A stretch of 32,165 bases of DNA from a virus. This document shows, piece by piece, positions 6,982-15,255 of this stretch (positions within the stretch are counted from its first letter, which is position 1; every line of letters starts with the position of its first letter). Both the position numbers and the translations under genes were made by a program. The stretch is taken from positions 1 to 32,165 of the IMG/VR virus record IMGVR_UViG_3300037674_000462; one strand, written 5' to 3'. Below the pieces are notes generated by a model, which was not told the origin of the DNA, searched no databases, and saw nothing but the letters and a program-made list of their open reading frames with translations.

Positions 6982-7581
6982 ATGGCAAATTTAGTTACTA
7001 AAGATAATTATAAGCTCTATCGAGGAATCGATCATTATAAAGATGATAATAAAATTGATCAGCTAGTTGGACCTGTCAGCGACCTTGTGAAAAGCTATTG
7101 CGGAAATAGCATAATAGATTTTTATAGTTCTGCGAAGACTGAAAACTTCGATATTAGAGACGCGGTAACTTCAGAACTTTTTCTTACAGAATCTCCACTA
7201 AATAGTGTTACCTCTGTTAAAGAAAGAGGGAGCATTGCTGATGCGTACACTACTCTTGTAAATAATACAGATTATTTTATAGATTCAGAACACGATAGGA
7301 TATATAGAATTGACGGAGAAACTAGCGAAAAGGCCTGGTCTAAAGGTTTCGCTGCCGTTGAAGTTATTTACACCGCAGGATATTCTACAACTCCTCAAGA
7401 CCTCACATTAGCTATATACGACTTAATTACCTATTACCTTAAAGAAGAGTACAAAGGTAGAAAATCATTGGCTGGTGCGACACTTCAAAATGAAACGTCC
7501 ACAAGTATTCGAGAAAATATTGGATTTCCTGATCACATAAAAAGGATTTTAGATATGTATCGAGTAATTGATGTGATATAA
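6982..7581 (+). CDS. Head-tail connector protein (HK97 gp6-like)
   Basis: The 199-residue protein resembles the gp6-like head-tail connectors that form a ring under the portal. The supporting block is AAVEVIYTAGYSTTPQDLTL (about residues 124-143), followed by a helix AIYDLITYYLKEEYKGRK, which matches the family's usual ending with GY..P.DL..A...L. The N-terminal half has a short helical bundle (LVGPVSDLVKSYC) and the strand FLTESPLNSVTSV, also common in this group. AAGGAAAA precedes the ATG, and the next gene starts directly after the stop. It is the first gene after the capsid hairpin, the normal place for this protein. Confidence 0.75.
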   Translation: MANLVTKDNYKLYRGIDHYKDDNKIDQLVGPVSDLVKSYCGNSIIDFYSSAKTENFDIRDAVTSELFLTESPLNSVTSVKERGSIADAYTTLVNNTDYFIDSEHDRIYRIDGETSEKAWSKGFAAVEVIYTAGYSTTPQDLTLAIYDLITYYLKEEYKGRKSLAGATLQNETSTSIRENIGFPDHIKRILDMYRVIDVI

Positions 7582-9144
7582 ATGTCAAAAACAATTGTAA
7601 ATGCCCTCATTAGGGAAATAGTAACTAACGTTTCGAAAAGTAATGATATCGTACGTGACTTCGTTGATAAGTACAATCCATTGCTTATAACTATAACTCC
7701 CGAAAATTTTGAACAAACTATAGTATCTAACTCCATAATTATTCTACAAAAGAATAATGTGGCAGCGGAGCAAAAGAAACAAGAAGAAGCCTACGAAGCA
7801 ACGCATGGAGCTCCCTCTCAGGGAGGTCTACGATTTGAAGCAGCAATGGCTGTTGCAGCTAGAGACAAAAATCTTATGAAAGCAATGGAACAGGTTACAG
7901 ATTATGTCGTAGCTAATTTTGAAGCAAAATATAATAAAACTAAAACTGCAAAGATGGAACCGGCAAAGACTGGAGCAGATGGTTCGATTCAGTTATATTT
8001 TTCAAAGTGGAACAAAGGTACTAATGAGACATATTTTAAAGCACCGTATCTCGCTTTAGTAAGTGAAGCTATAGATAAGAATTCATTATTAAAGGGTGTT
8101 AAAGATAATTGGGAGACTTTTAAAAGACAAACTCAAATGCTTCACACAGAAAGAACTGTTGGTTCAGAATATTTAACTCAATTCGATAGAGTATTATCAG
8201 GTCAATCATTGCCAGGAGACAAGCAAGGCGTTAAAGGCATGAAGCCTTCAGGAGGAGACCAAGCTTCTTTTGATAAAGCTCTTAGCGATGAATTAAAAGA
8301 TAGTGTTGAAGACTCTATAGATGATTTCAAGATTGATTTTAAGGTAGCCAGAAACGCTGCTCAAAGTGTTATAAGAAACATGATATTAGATACTAGTTGG
8401 ATTTGGGTAAGTGATCAAAATGCTACCTCAGAAAATTTTTGGAAAACAATTACAATTCAAGGAAAATTAGGTCCCAATGCTTTAAATAGACCTGGAGAAG
8501 AGTCTACAGATTGGAAAGGGCTTCGGCCTATGTTAGAGAAGAGAATTGAAGATGAAATAAAAAAGAAATATAAAAAAGATTTTGTTACTAGCGGAGCTAG
8601 TCCTTCTCCTAAAAAGATAATATCTTCTATGCTTGTAAATAGGATTCTTAATTCTTTTTTAGGAATGGCAGGTCCTTCAGTAAGTGTCAAAACTAAAAAG
8701 AAAACACGAGTAAAAAAGAAAGATCCTAAACGGGGTAAAATAGGCAAAGTAGGAAAATCTAAAAAACTTTCTACAACCTCTAGTATTATACAGTCCAAGA
8801 CTAAAGCCCATACAGAAGAACAACGAACAATTGATAAAAAACAAACGAAATTTAGTCCTATTAGTTTATTAACTCTTTTAAATAATAAACTACCAGAAAC
8901 GTTAACGGCTAATATGAAAGAACCCAGATTAGTTAATAGAACGGGAAGATTCCGACAAAGTGTTAAAGTACAAAATATGATGGGAAATTCAAAGTTTCCT
9001 ACAATACAATATACGTATCAAAGAGATCCTTATGAAGTTTTTGAAAAAGATTCCGATAGAGATCCTAGAAAACTAATTGATGCAAGTATAAGAGAAATCG
9101 CTGCTAAAGTAATGAAAGGCAGATTCTATACACAAAGAGTATAA
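7582..9144 (+). CDS. Putative neck or virion structural protein, 520 aa
   Basis: I do not recognise the family of the whole protein. It starts at the ATG right after the connector stop and sits between the connector and the likely tail terminator, where head-closure or neck proteins lie. That slot usually holds proteins of 100-200 residues, so 520 is unusually long. The N-terminal two thirds are helical and mixed-charge. A strongly basic stretch lies at about residues 371-400 (many Lys, e.g. KTKKKTRVKKKDPKRGK). The last 75 residues are distinct: LVNRTGRFRQSVKV, then IQYTYQRDPYEVFE and RDPRKLIDASIREIAA, reminiscent of the RTGR-containing gp10-like neck/tail-completion proteins. The basic stretch could contact DNA. 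Function is inferred from place and tail motif only. Confidence 0.6.
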   Translation: MSKTIVNALIREIVTNVSKSNDIVRDFVDKYNPLLITITPENFEQTIVSNSIIILQKNNVAAEQKKQEEAYEATHGAPSQGGLRFEAAMAVAARDKNLMKAMEQVTDYVVANFEAKYNKTKTAKMEPAKTGADGSIQLYFSKWNKGTNETYFKAPYLALVSEAIDKNSLLKGVKDNWETFKRQTQMLHTERTVGSEYLTQFDRVLSGQSLPGDKQGVKGMKPSGGDQASFDKALSDELKDSVEDSIDDFKIDFKVARNAAQSVIRNMILDTSWIWVSDQNATSENFWKTITIQGKLGPNALNRPGEESTDWKGLRPMLEKRIEDEIKKKYKKDFVTSGASPSPKKIISSMLVNRILNSFLGMAGPSVSVKTKKKTRVKKKDPKRGKIGKVGKSKKLSTTSSIIQSKTKAHTEEQRTIDKKQTKFSPISLLTLLNNKLPETLTANMKEPRLVNRTGRFRQSVKVQNMMGNSKFPTIQYTYQRDPYEVFEKDSDRDPRKLIDASIREIAAKVMKGRFYTQRV

Positions 9145-9146
9145 TA

Positions 9147-9596
9147 ATGGCAAGAGACGATACTACTAGACGATCAAAAATACTTTCTTCTCTTGTTGAA
9201 AAGTTTGAGGTTATTGATGGTACTGGTTCCTATAAGACGGATCTTACAGGCAGTATCTCTCCACGAATGATGTTTTGGGATGAGGTTTCTCAATTTCCTG
9301 CAGTACATATGTCAGCAGGAATGGAAACACGTCAATATTATGGTGGAGGAAACAAATGGAGATTTTTAAATGTTACCATACGAGTATATGTAAATGGTGA
9401 CGATCCTATTGAAGAATTAGAAGAAGTCCTTGAGGACTTAGAAACGGTTTTGGACGCGAATTCAACTCTGGGGTACGAAGAGACCTCTGGGTTGGATAAA
9501 AACGTGGTCCAAATCACCCTTATTAGTATTGATACCGATGAGGGTGCTTTAGCGCCACTCGGTGTCGGTGAAATGGTACTTGAGTTGCGATATTAA
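9147..9596 (+). CDS. Probable tail terminator (tail completion) protein
   Basis: The 149-residue protein has the size and pattern of proteins that cap the tail tube and join it to the head (lambda gpU-type role). It shows an N-terminal helix (RRSKILSSLVEKFEVIDGTG), SPRMMFWDEVSQFPAVHM, the strand WRFLNVTIRVYV, the helix EELEEVLEDLETVLD, and a final strand VGEMVLELRY. The alternation of strands and helices and the position directly before the tail tube gene support the call. No single diagnostic residue is visible. The ATG overlaps no gene but follows the preceding stop by two bases. A related minor head-tail joining protein remains possible. Confidence 0.65.
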   Translation: MARDDTTRRSKILSSLVEKFEVIDGTGSYKTDLTGSISPRMMFWDEVSQFPAVHMSAGMETRQYYGGGNKWRFLNVTIRVYVNGDDPIEELEEVLEDLETVLDANSTLGYEETSGLDKNVVQITLISIDTDEGALAPLGVGEMVLELRY

Positions 9597-9641
9597 GAGT
9601 CTTTTATCTACTACAGCGAACGCACGGATAGATAACGACTC
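9597..9641 (+). promoter_or_regulatory. Long stem-loop in the leader of the tail tube gene
   Basis: GAGTC (9597-9601) pairs with GACTC (9637-9641), and TTATCTA (9604-9610) pairs with TAGATAA (9629-9635), with a small internal loop and an 18-base apical loop. It starts at the first base after the stop of the tail terminator gene and lacks a U-run, so it looks more like an mRNA processing or stabilising element than a terminator. Confidence 0.5.
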
Positions 9642-9643
9642 AA

Positions 9644-9657
9644 GTTAGGAGACTAAC
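9644..9657 (+). promoter_or_regulatory. Shine-Dalgarno site inside a GNRA-capped hairpin before the tail tube gene
   Basis: GTTAG (9644-9648) and CTAAC (9653-9657) form a perfect 5-bp stem closed by the tetraloop GAGA, which fits GNRA. The AGGAG Shine-Dalgarno sequence spans the 5' stem and loop, and the stem ends at the base just before the ATG at 9658. The hairpin could modulate initiation, though the stem is short and A/T-containing. Confidence 0.4.
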
Positions 9658-11022
9658 ATGGCAGTATTTTTACAAAGAGACGTGGTACTGCATATAACCC
9701 CCAATGTTGCGGCGGGTACTGCAGATTCTGTCACGTATAAAATGCCTATCCAAGAAGGTTTTAGTTTTAGTCAGGCGACTAATGCTAGCGAAGTAACTCT
9801 CTCGGAAATGGAAAGTTCGGCGGGTACTTCCCGTCGTGGTCGACGAATGTTTAATGACTCTCTTGCTCCGGCAGAGTGGTCTTTTACTACATATATTCGA
9901 CCGTTTAAGTCTAACGGTACTGGAACTAAAAATCATTCTAATGCTCATATTCATGCAGTTGAAGAATGTCTTTGGAACGCGCTGTTAGCGCAAGGCGCAC
10001 TTACTGAAGCTTCTACTACAGCTAGAACTACTTCAGCTACTGGTAGTGTTGTGTATGATTCTACTCGCTCTAATAAAGCGGCTTTGAATACTATCACAAT
10101 GGAATTTCAATTTGCTACTGGTTTTGTATACAAACTAAATAAGTGTGTTGTTAATACCGCAAACATCTCTTTTGATGTTGATGGTATTGCTCAGGTTGAG
10201 TGGAGTGGCTTCGCAGAAACTATTGAAGAGAAAGTAACTACTTTAACTAGTGTTACTTGTCAAAATAGTGGAGATACTATTACTAAGTCTAGTCATGGTA
10301 TTGCTAACGGTACTTTGATATCCTTAGCGGATTTCAGTGGTGGAATCGCAGAAGGTGAGTACTATGTTATTTCAACTGCTACTAATACCTTCCAAGTTTC
10401 ATTAACTTCAGGTGGAAGTGCTGTTGCAGTTACTGCAGACGGTACTGGTGGTACAGTTACTACTAATGGTACTATTGTAGCATCTACTATTGAAGAAGGA
10501 CAGAGAACATCTGATACATCTAATTACTTACGTAATCGATTGACTCAACTGGTACTGGACGGTGATAATGCTACCAACCATAGTAGCGCTAGAAAGTCTT
10601 ATTCATTAACTCTAACTGGTGGAAACATTAGTATTGATAATGGAATTAACTATCTAACTCCTGATACACTTGGATCAGTAAATACTCCTTTGGAGCACAT
10701 AACTGGACCTAGAAATGTTTCTGGAGCTTTTACTTGCTATCTTGCAGGTGGAAAGGATACTTCACAGGATTTTTGGCAGGATATGGCTGGATCAGGACAG
10801 AGAAACATTGTTACTAACAATTTTGATATAACATTTAAGATTGGTGGTACTACTTCTCCTTACTGTAATATTCAGTTACCCAAAGCTCACGTAGAAATTC
10901 CTACTCATTCTATTGAGGACGTGATTTCTCTTGAGACTTCATTTAACGCATTGCCCACAGATTTGGACAGCGCAGATGATGTAACTATTACGATGGTTGG
11001 ACCTTTAGCGGCCGCTTCGTAA
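9658..11022 (+). CDS. Major tail tube protein with inserted beta-rich domain
   Basis: The 454-residue protein is placed between the tail terminator and the chaperone/tape-measure genes, where the tail tube protein belongs. Features typical of tube proteins are the N-terminal VLHITPNVAAG strand, SLAPAEWSFTTYIRPF, and the conserved-looking QVEWSGFAETIE. At about residues 198-275 a separate Thr/Gly/Ser-rich beta domain is inserted (ITKSSHGIANG ... YYVISTATNTFQVSLTSGG). This is a module I know from other phage surface proteins, probably displayed on the outside of the tail. The sequence then returns to a tube-like part. The length is well above the 150-250 residues of minimal tube proteins. An intrinsic terminator follows directly, consistent with a high-copy product. 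Confidence 0.75.
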   Translation: MAVFLQRDVVLHITPNVAAGTADSVTYKMPIQEGFSFSQATNASEVTLSEMESSAGTSRRGRRMFNDSLAPAEWSFTTYIRPFKSNGTGTKNHSNAHIHAVEECLWNALLAQGALTEASTTARTTSATGSVVYDSTRSNKAALNTITMEFQFATGFVYKLNKCVVNTANISFDVDGIAQVEWSGFAETIEEKVTTLTSVTCQNSGDTITKSSHGIANGTLISLADFSGGIAEGEYYVISTATNTFQVSLTSGGSAVAVTADGTGGTVTTNGTIVASTIEEGQRTSDTSNYLRNRLTQLVLDGDNATNHSSARKSYSLTLTGGNISIDNGINYLTPDTLGSVNTPLEHITGPRNVSGAFTCYLAGGKDTSQDFWQDMAGSGQRNIVTNNFDITFKIGGTTSPYCNIQLPKAHVEIPTHSIEDVISLETSFNALPTDLDSADDVTITMVGPLAAAS

Positions 11023-11030
11023 TTTAATTA

Positions 11031-11068
11031 GAAGAGGGTGGGACTTTCTCACCCTCTTCTTACTTTTT
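11031..11068 (+). terminator. Intrinsic terminator after the tail tube gene
   Basis: A perfect 10-bp stem, GAAGAGGGTG (11031-11040) with CACCCTCTTC (11050-11059), closes a 9-base loop and is followed by TTACTTTTT (11060-11068). It begins 8 bases after the tail tube stop codon. With a strong stem and a U-rich run this is the clearest terminator in the window. Downstream chaperone and tape-measure genes would depend on read-through, which fits their lower copy number. Confidence 0.85.
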
Positions 11069-11090
11069 AATTAATAAACAGGATAATAAA

Positions 11091-11534
11091 ATGACCGAAA
11101 CAACAACAGAAAAGAAAAGACCGGCAATATCTTTAGCAAGTTTGCTTACTCCTAGTAAGACGGTAACTTTAGAGTTTCCCGGACATGAAGAGTTCGAGAT
11201 AGACTTAACACATCTATCCCGTGAAGAACTATTAAAAGTTCGAAATAAATGTGTTAGTAACAAATTCAATAAAAAGACTAGGGCTTTTGAAGAGCAACTA
11301 GATGAAGATAAGTTTCTAGTACATTATGTATCTGCCGTAATAAAAGGGTGGAAAGGTTTAACTTATGCAATACTTCAAGAGTTATTATTAGTAGATGTAA
11401 GTAAGCAAAAATTAGACGATGAATTAGAATACACGCAAGAAAATGCAGAAATTTTAATGAAAAATTCTCCGGATTTTGATACTTGGGTTACTGAAGCAGT
11501 AGGTGACTTGGAAAATTTTATGGAGAGCAAGTAG
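11091..11534 (+). CDS. Tail assembly chaperone, short form (lambda gpG-like)
   Basis: The 147-residue product is the G part of a G/GT chaperone pair that coats the tape measure protein and recruits tail tube subunits. It is absent from the finished virion in lambda. The identification rests on position (between tail tube and tape measure), size, acidic helical C-terminus, and above all the frameshift signal near its end. The N-terminal part (ISLASLLTPSKTVTLEFPGH) has the short hydrophobic strand pattern common to these proteins. The stop TAG at 11532-11534 lies inside the stem of the frameshift-stimulating hairpin. Most ribosomes should end here. Confidence 0.8.
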   Translation: MTETTTEKKRPAISLASLLTPSKTVTLEFPGHEEFEIDLTHLSREELLKVRNKCVSNKFNKKTRAFEEQLDEDKFLVHYVSAVIKGWKGLTYAILQELLLVDVSKQKLDDELEYTQENAEILMKNSPDFDTWVTEAVGDLENFMESK

Positions 11535-11938
11535 TTCAGATAACAAAACTACTTGAAAGAAAATACTCACAGAATAATGAAATAAGTTTAGAAACTTATT
11601 TAAGAATGTGTGAACAACTTGGGGAAGAGCCTGATCCAGAGAAGATGCCCATACAGGATAATGTCTTCCCTTACGAAGTACAGTTATCTATTTCTTTATT
11701 TGAACTGATGCCCGATAACTGGGATGGAATGAGTGGCAGCTATATGGGCAAGGATTGGAGTGTATTATCTGAACTATTTGACGCTTATAAAGTTGAAAAT
11801 AGACAAATAATAATATTCTTTCTTAAAAATATAGAAGTTATTAAAGTAAACATTATAAATGAAGAGGTTAAAAAGAAACAGAAAGCTACATCTAAATCAA
11901 CAAGTTCAGATGAGGTATACCCTGTTAATAAGAGATAA
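11091..11938 (+). CDS. Tail assembly chaperone, frameshifted long form (lambda gpGT-like)
   Basis: Ribosomes that slip -1 at AAATTTT (11513-11519) continue in the frame that is open from 11519 to the TAA at 11936-11938. This adds 139 residues to the first 143 and gives a fusion of about 282 residues. The extension begins YGEQVVQITKLLERKYSQNN and contains no stop. In lambda the T domain binds the tube protein while G binds the tape measure. The ATG at 11606 lies within this frame but has no convincing Shine-Dalgarno site, so I read the extension as T domain rather than as a separate gene. The final Lys/Ser/Thr-rich tail (KKKQKATSKSTSS) looks disordered. Confidence 0.8.
11513..11555 (+). other. 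Programmed -1 ribosomal frameshift signal
   Basis: The heptamer A AAT TTT (11513-11519) is correctly phased with the zero frame (X XXY YYZ). An 8-base spacer follows. A perfect 9-bp stem comes next, CAAGTAGTT (11528-11536) with AACTACTTG (11547-11555), closing a 10-base loop. The zero-frame stop falls within the stem, and the -1 frame is open for the next 420 bases. These are all the parts of a classic frameshift cassette. Confidence 0.85.
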
Positions 11939-11940
11939 AA

Positions 11941-14900
11941 ATGGCTGATGTAAATGTTGACGTAAGAGTAAGTGATAATGGTAGTTTACAAGAGGTTGGT
12001 AAGAATGCTCGTACTGCTGACCGTAATCTTAAAGGCGCCGCTAGAACTTCTGCGAACAGTACTAAAAACTTTTCTAAAATGGCTCAAGGTATTACTGGAG
12101 GGCTTGTTCCTGCGTATGCCACTTTAGCTGCAAATATATTTGCTATTACTGCAGCTTTTAACTTCTTAAAGAATGCAGCAGATTTCGAAATTCTTAAAAA
12201 AGGGCAACTAGAGTTTGCGGCTAAAACAGGTATGGCTCTAAGTAGTATGACTAGTAAAATACAAAAAGCTAGTGGTGGTATGTTAGGTTTTAGAGAAGCT
12301 GCTCAAGCAGCAGCTATTGGAAGTGCTAAAGGCTTTTCTACTAGTCAAATAGAAAAACTAACTGTAGGAGCAAGAAAAGCAGCAGCAGCTTTAGGCAGAG
12401 ATTTTGAAGAGTCCTTTGACAGACTAGTCAGAGGTGTCTCCAAAGCAGAGCCGGAATTATTGGACGAATTAGGAATAACTCTTAGGTTAGAAGATGCTAC
12501 TTCAAAATATGCAGCAGCCATAGGCAAATCAGCAAATGCATTAACAACAGCCGAAAGAAGCCAAGCTGTTCTATTAGAAACTCAACGTCAATTAGACGAG
12601 CAATATGGTCAAATGCCCGTTGCTGTCAATGCTTTTGTAAAACTGGAAAAAACATTTGATAAATTAGTAAAAACAGTTACCGGATTTTTATTACCTGCTT
12701 TTGAAGGCTTGGCTAATTTTATTGCAGCCAATGCCACCGTCGCAGCTTTAGCTTTTGGAGCTCTCGGCTTTAGTGTATTAAAAACTCTTCCTGGAATAGA
12801 TAAATTAAGAGAAAAAATTAATAATATTGGAAGTGGTCCTGGGCTTAAAGACGCTTGGGATGATTTACAAAAATTTCGCAAAGGAATAGACGACACAAGA
12901 ATAAGTTTAGAGCAGATGAAAGCTGTTGGTAGTAAGAAATTTAAAGGAGTAGCAGGTCAATTAGCTAAAGGATCTGATAGTAAATTACTTAAAAAAGCAA
13001 ACGAACAAGGATTTGAAGGACTCCACGGAGGAGATAAAGCTAATCTAAAGAAAGCCTTAAAATCTGCTGAAGCTCAATATAAAAAGCATGGAAAAATTAC
13101 TACTGGAATATTTAAAGATGCTGATATTAAAACAGTACGTCACTTTAAAGACGCTATGAACACTATGGAAAAATCCGGTTTAGGAATGAGGAAAAGTATA
13201 GGTAATGGATGGAAATGGATGAGGAAAACAGCAACAGTAGCTGCTCGTGCTACAAGAGCTGTATGGGTTGGAGCTTTTAGAGGAATAAAGAAAGCTGCAG
13301 GTTTTGCTACTAAAGCTATCGGTAAATTAATGAAAGCTACTATTATTTTAGGAGTACTTTCAAGTATAATTGATGCTTTTGATACATTAATAAATGCGCC
13401 CTTCACTCTAGCTAAAAATCTAGCTAGTGCTGTTGCTGGAATTGGTAAAACGATACAATTTATTGCTAATTTAGCTGTAGATGTATTGAATAAAGTAATA
13501 GAGCAAATACCAGAGTCAGCGTTCTCATTTTTTGGTATGGACAAGAAAGATTGGAAAATGTCTAACTTTACTTTTGCAGATAATATTGAAGCAGATACTA
13601 TGGATTTGATAAATAAGGGTCTTAAAATGATGGGAACTAATTTAAACGAACTAGCAGATCAAGAAGCAAAGAATATGAAGAACAAACGGTATAACGAACA
13701 TTTGCAGGAATTATCGGATGGTTATAAAGAAATGGTTAAAGATATAGATGCAGCAATTTTAGGCGTAGCAAGATTAGAACAAGCAGGTACTGACCCTTCA
13801 AAAACAGGTAGAATTAAAGCAAATATCCTGGCTGGATTAGATTTAGGTTCAGAATTTAGAAAAGCACTGGCTCTCGACACTGGACGCATAATAGATATGA
13901 CTACGGCGTCCGCGGAGGAAATTATTGAGGCGCAGAATAAAGTACTTGAGGGCAATAGGACTGGTAAGACACCGAGTATGGCACTAACGCAATTTAAGTC
14001 CCAACTAAAAGGTATTGTAAAGTTAGTACCGGGTCTAGGGAAGGCATTTAAGGATTTGGATATAACGCAATTTGATAAGCTAGGAATAGCAGCTCAAAAT
14101 ACTGTGTCGGGAATATCAGACTTAAAGACGGGTATTGGCGAAATGGCAAAGCAAATGCTGACAGGAGGCATAGAAGCAGAGCAATGGGTTGATAAGTTAA
14201 TTAAAGGAGCAGAGGCAACGGATAGAAGTGCAGAAGCTGCTGGATTACAGGTTGACGCTCTGAAAGAATTAGAAGACGCATTTAAAGGCACAGGTTATAC
14301 AGCACAACAATACTTAGAATTACTCAGAGGAATTAGACAAGAGACCGAAGCGATAGAAATTGCCAGAGCAAGACTAGCACAAGCAAGATTTGACTCACAA
14401 GCAAGAGGCATGTCAGTAATAGATAAATGGGAGCAAAGAAAGCTTGATGTAACGGAAAAACAGCTAGATATGCGGACGGCTTTAAATGAGCAACTTAAGA
14501 TGGAAGAAAGATGGAAGCAGGCCGAAACTGATCAAAAACCTGCTGCAGAACAGGCTTTAAATGTAGCAAAGGAATCTTATAAAATGGCAGTAAAACAAAG
14601 GGACTTTGCTCTAAAAGCCTCCACAGGAGTCGGACAGATACTATTAAAAACATCAGAAGGTTTTGCTAGTGGTATGGCAGATGCTTTTCATGGTATTATT
14701 ACGGGAACTATGTCAGTAAAAGAAGCTTTTAAATCAATGGCTATGGGAATTCTTGATGCCCTAGCTCGTATTATTGCAGAAATGATGGTAGTGGCTATGG
14801 TTAAAAGCTTTATGGGATTTGGTATGTCAACTAGGGGAATGCAGCAGGGTGCCCCAATTCATGGTGGTGGTGGCGGCCAGACTTGGAGCTATTCCAATCA

Positions 14901-15255
14901 AGGTGGAACACTAACGAGTAGATATGGTGGTATCATGGAACCTCCTGGTTACGCAACAGGAGGCATAGCAAGAGGGTCTAATGCTGGATACCCAGTAACG
15001 ATGCATGGAACAGAAGCAGTAGTTCCTCTTCCAAATAACAAAAGTATTCCTGTAGATTTAAAAGGGGCTGTATCCTCTCAAAACGTTGTAGTTAATGTTA
15101 ATTTAGATAGTAATGGACAGGGCAGCACTTCAATTGCACAACAAGACAGTCAACAACATGCTCAATTAGGAAAACTAATAGCTCTTGCAGTTCAAGAAGA
15201 ATTACAGAATCAAAAACGACCAGGTGGAATATTAAGTCCTTACGGAGCAACATAA
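11941..15255 (+). CDS. Tape measure protein
   Basis: The 1104-residue protein sets tail length and is extruded during infection. At about 1.5 angstroms per residue it predicts a tail near 165 nm. The N-terminus is Ala/Lys/Ser-rich and helical. Hydrophobic segments lie at about residues 57-76 (PAYATLAANIFAITAAFNFL), 260-285 and 463-484 (MKATIILGVLSSIIDAF), as expected for a protein that enters the host membrane. The C-terminus carries the familiar tape-measure ending: a Gly-rich stretch, YATGGIARGSNAGYP, then HGTEAVVPLPNNKSIPV. It begins two bases after the GT stop and overlaps the next gene by TAATG. No lysozyme or peptidase domain was recognised. A patch near 13860-14060 has more CpG-containing codons than its surroundings. 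Confidence 0.92.
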   Translation: MADVNVDVRVSDNGSLQEVGKNARTADRNLKGAARTSANSTKNFSKMAQGITGGLVPAYATLAANIFAITAAFNFLKNAADFEILKKGQLEFAAKTGMALSSMTSKIQKASGGMLGFREAAQAAAIGSAKGFSTSQIEKLTVGARKAAAALGRDFEESFDRLVRGVSKAEPELLDELGITLRLEDATSKYAAAIGKSANALTTAERSQAVLLETQRQLDEQYGQMPVAVNAFVKLEKTFDKLVKTVTGFLLPAFEGLANFIAANATVAALAFGALGFSVLKTLPGIDKLREKINNIGSGPGLKDAWDDLQKFRKGIDDTRISLEQMKAVGSKKFKGVAGQLAKGSDSKLLKKANEQGFEGLHGGDKANLKKALKSAEAQYKKHGKITTGIFKDADIKTVRHFKDAMNTMEKSGLGMRKSIGNGWKWMRKTATVAARATRAVWVGAFRGIKKAAGFATKAIGKLMKATIILGVLSSIIDAFDTLINAPFTLAKNLASAVAGIGKTIQFIANLAVDVLNKVIEQIPESAFSFFGMDKKDWKMSNFTFADNIEADTMDLINKGLKMMGTNLNELADQEAKNMKNKRYNEHLQELSDGYKEMVKDIDAAILGVARLEQAGTDPSKTGRIKANILAGLDLGSEFRKALALDTGRIIDMTTASAEEIIEAQNKVLEGNRTGKTPSMALTQFKSQLKGIVKLVPGLGKAFKDLDITQFDKLGIAAQNTVSGISDLKTGIGEMAKQMLTGGIEAEQWVDKLIKGAEATDRSAEAAGLQVDALKELEDAFKGTGYTAQQYLELLRGIRQETEAIEIARARLAQARFDSQARGMSVIDKWEQRKLDVTEKQLDMRTALNEQLKMEERWKQAETDQKPAAEQALNVAKESYKMAVKQRDFALKASTGVGQILLKTSEGFASGMADAFHGIITGTMSVKEAFKSMAMGILDALARIIAEMMVVAMVKSFMGFGMSTRGMQQGAPIHGGGGGQTWSYSNQGGTLTSRYGGIMEPPGYATGGIARGSNAGYPVTMHGTEAVVPLPNNKSIPVDLKGAVSSQNVVVNVNLDSNGQGSTSIAQQDSQQHAQLGKLIALAVQEELQNQKRPGGILSPYGAT

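Noticed and set aside
11007-11014. GCGGCCGC at the end of the tail tube gene as a cloning scar
   Set aside because: The eight-base site is in frame (Leu-Ala-Ala-Ala-Ser) at a natural gene end, and nothing else nearby suggests engineered DNA.
11606-11938. Separate gene starting at ATG 11606
   Set aside because: The -1 frame is open from the slippery heptamer at 11513-11519 and a frameshift hairpin is present; no good Shine-Dalgarno site precedes 11606. It is better read as the T domain of a GT fusion.
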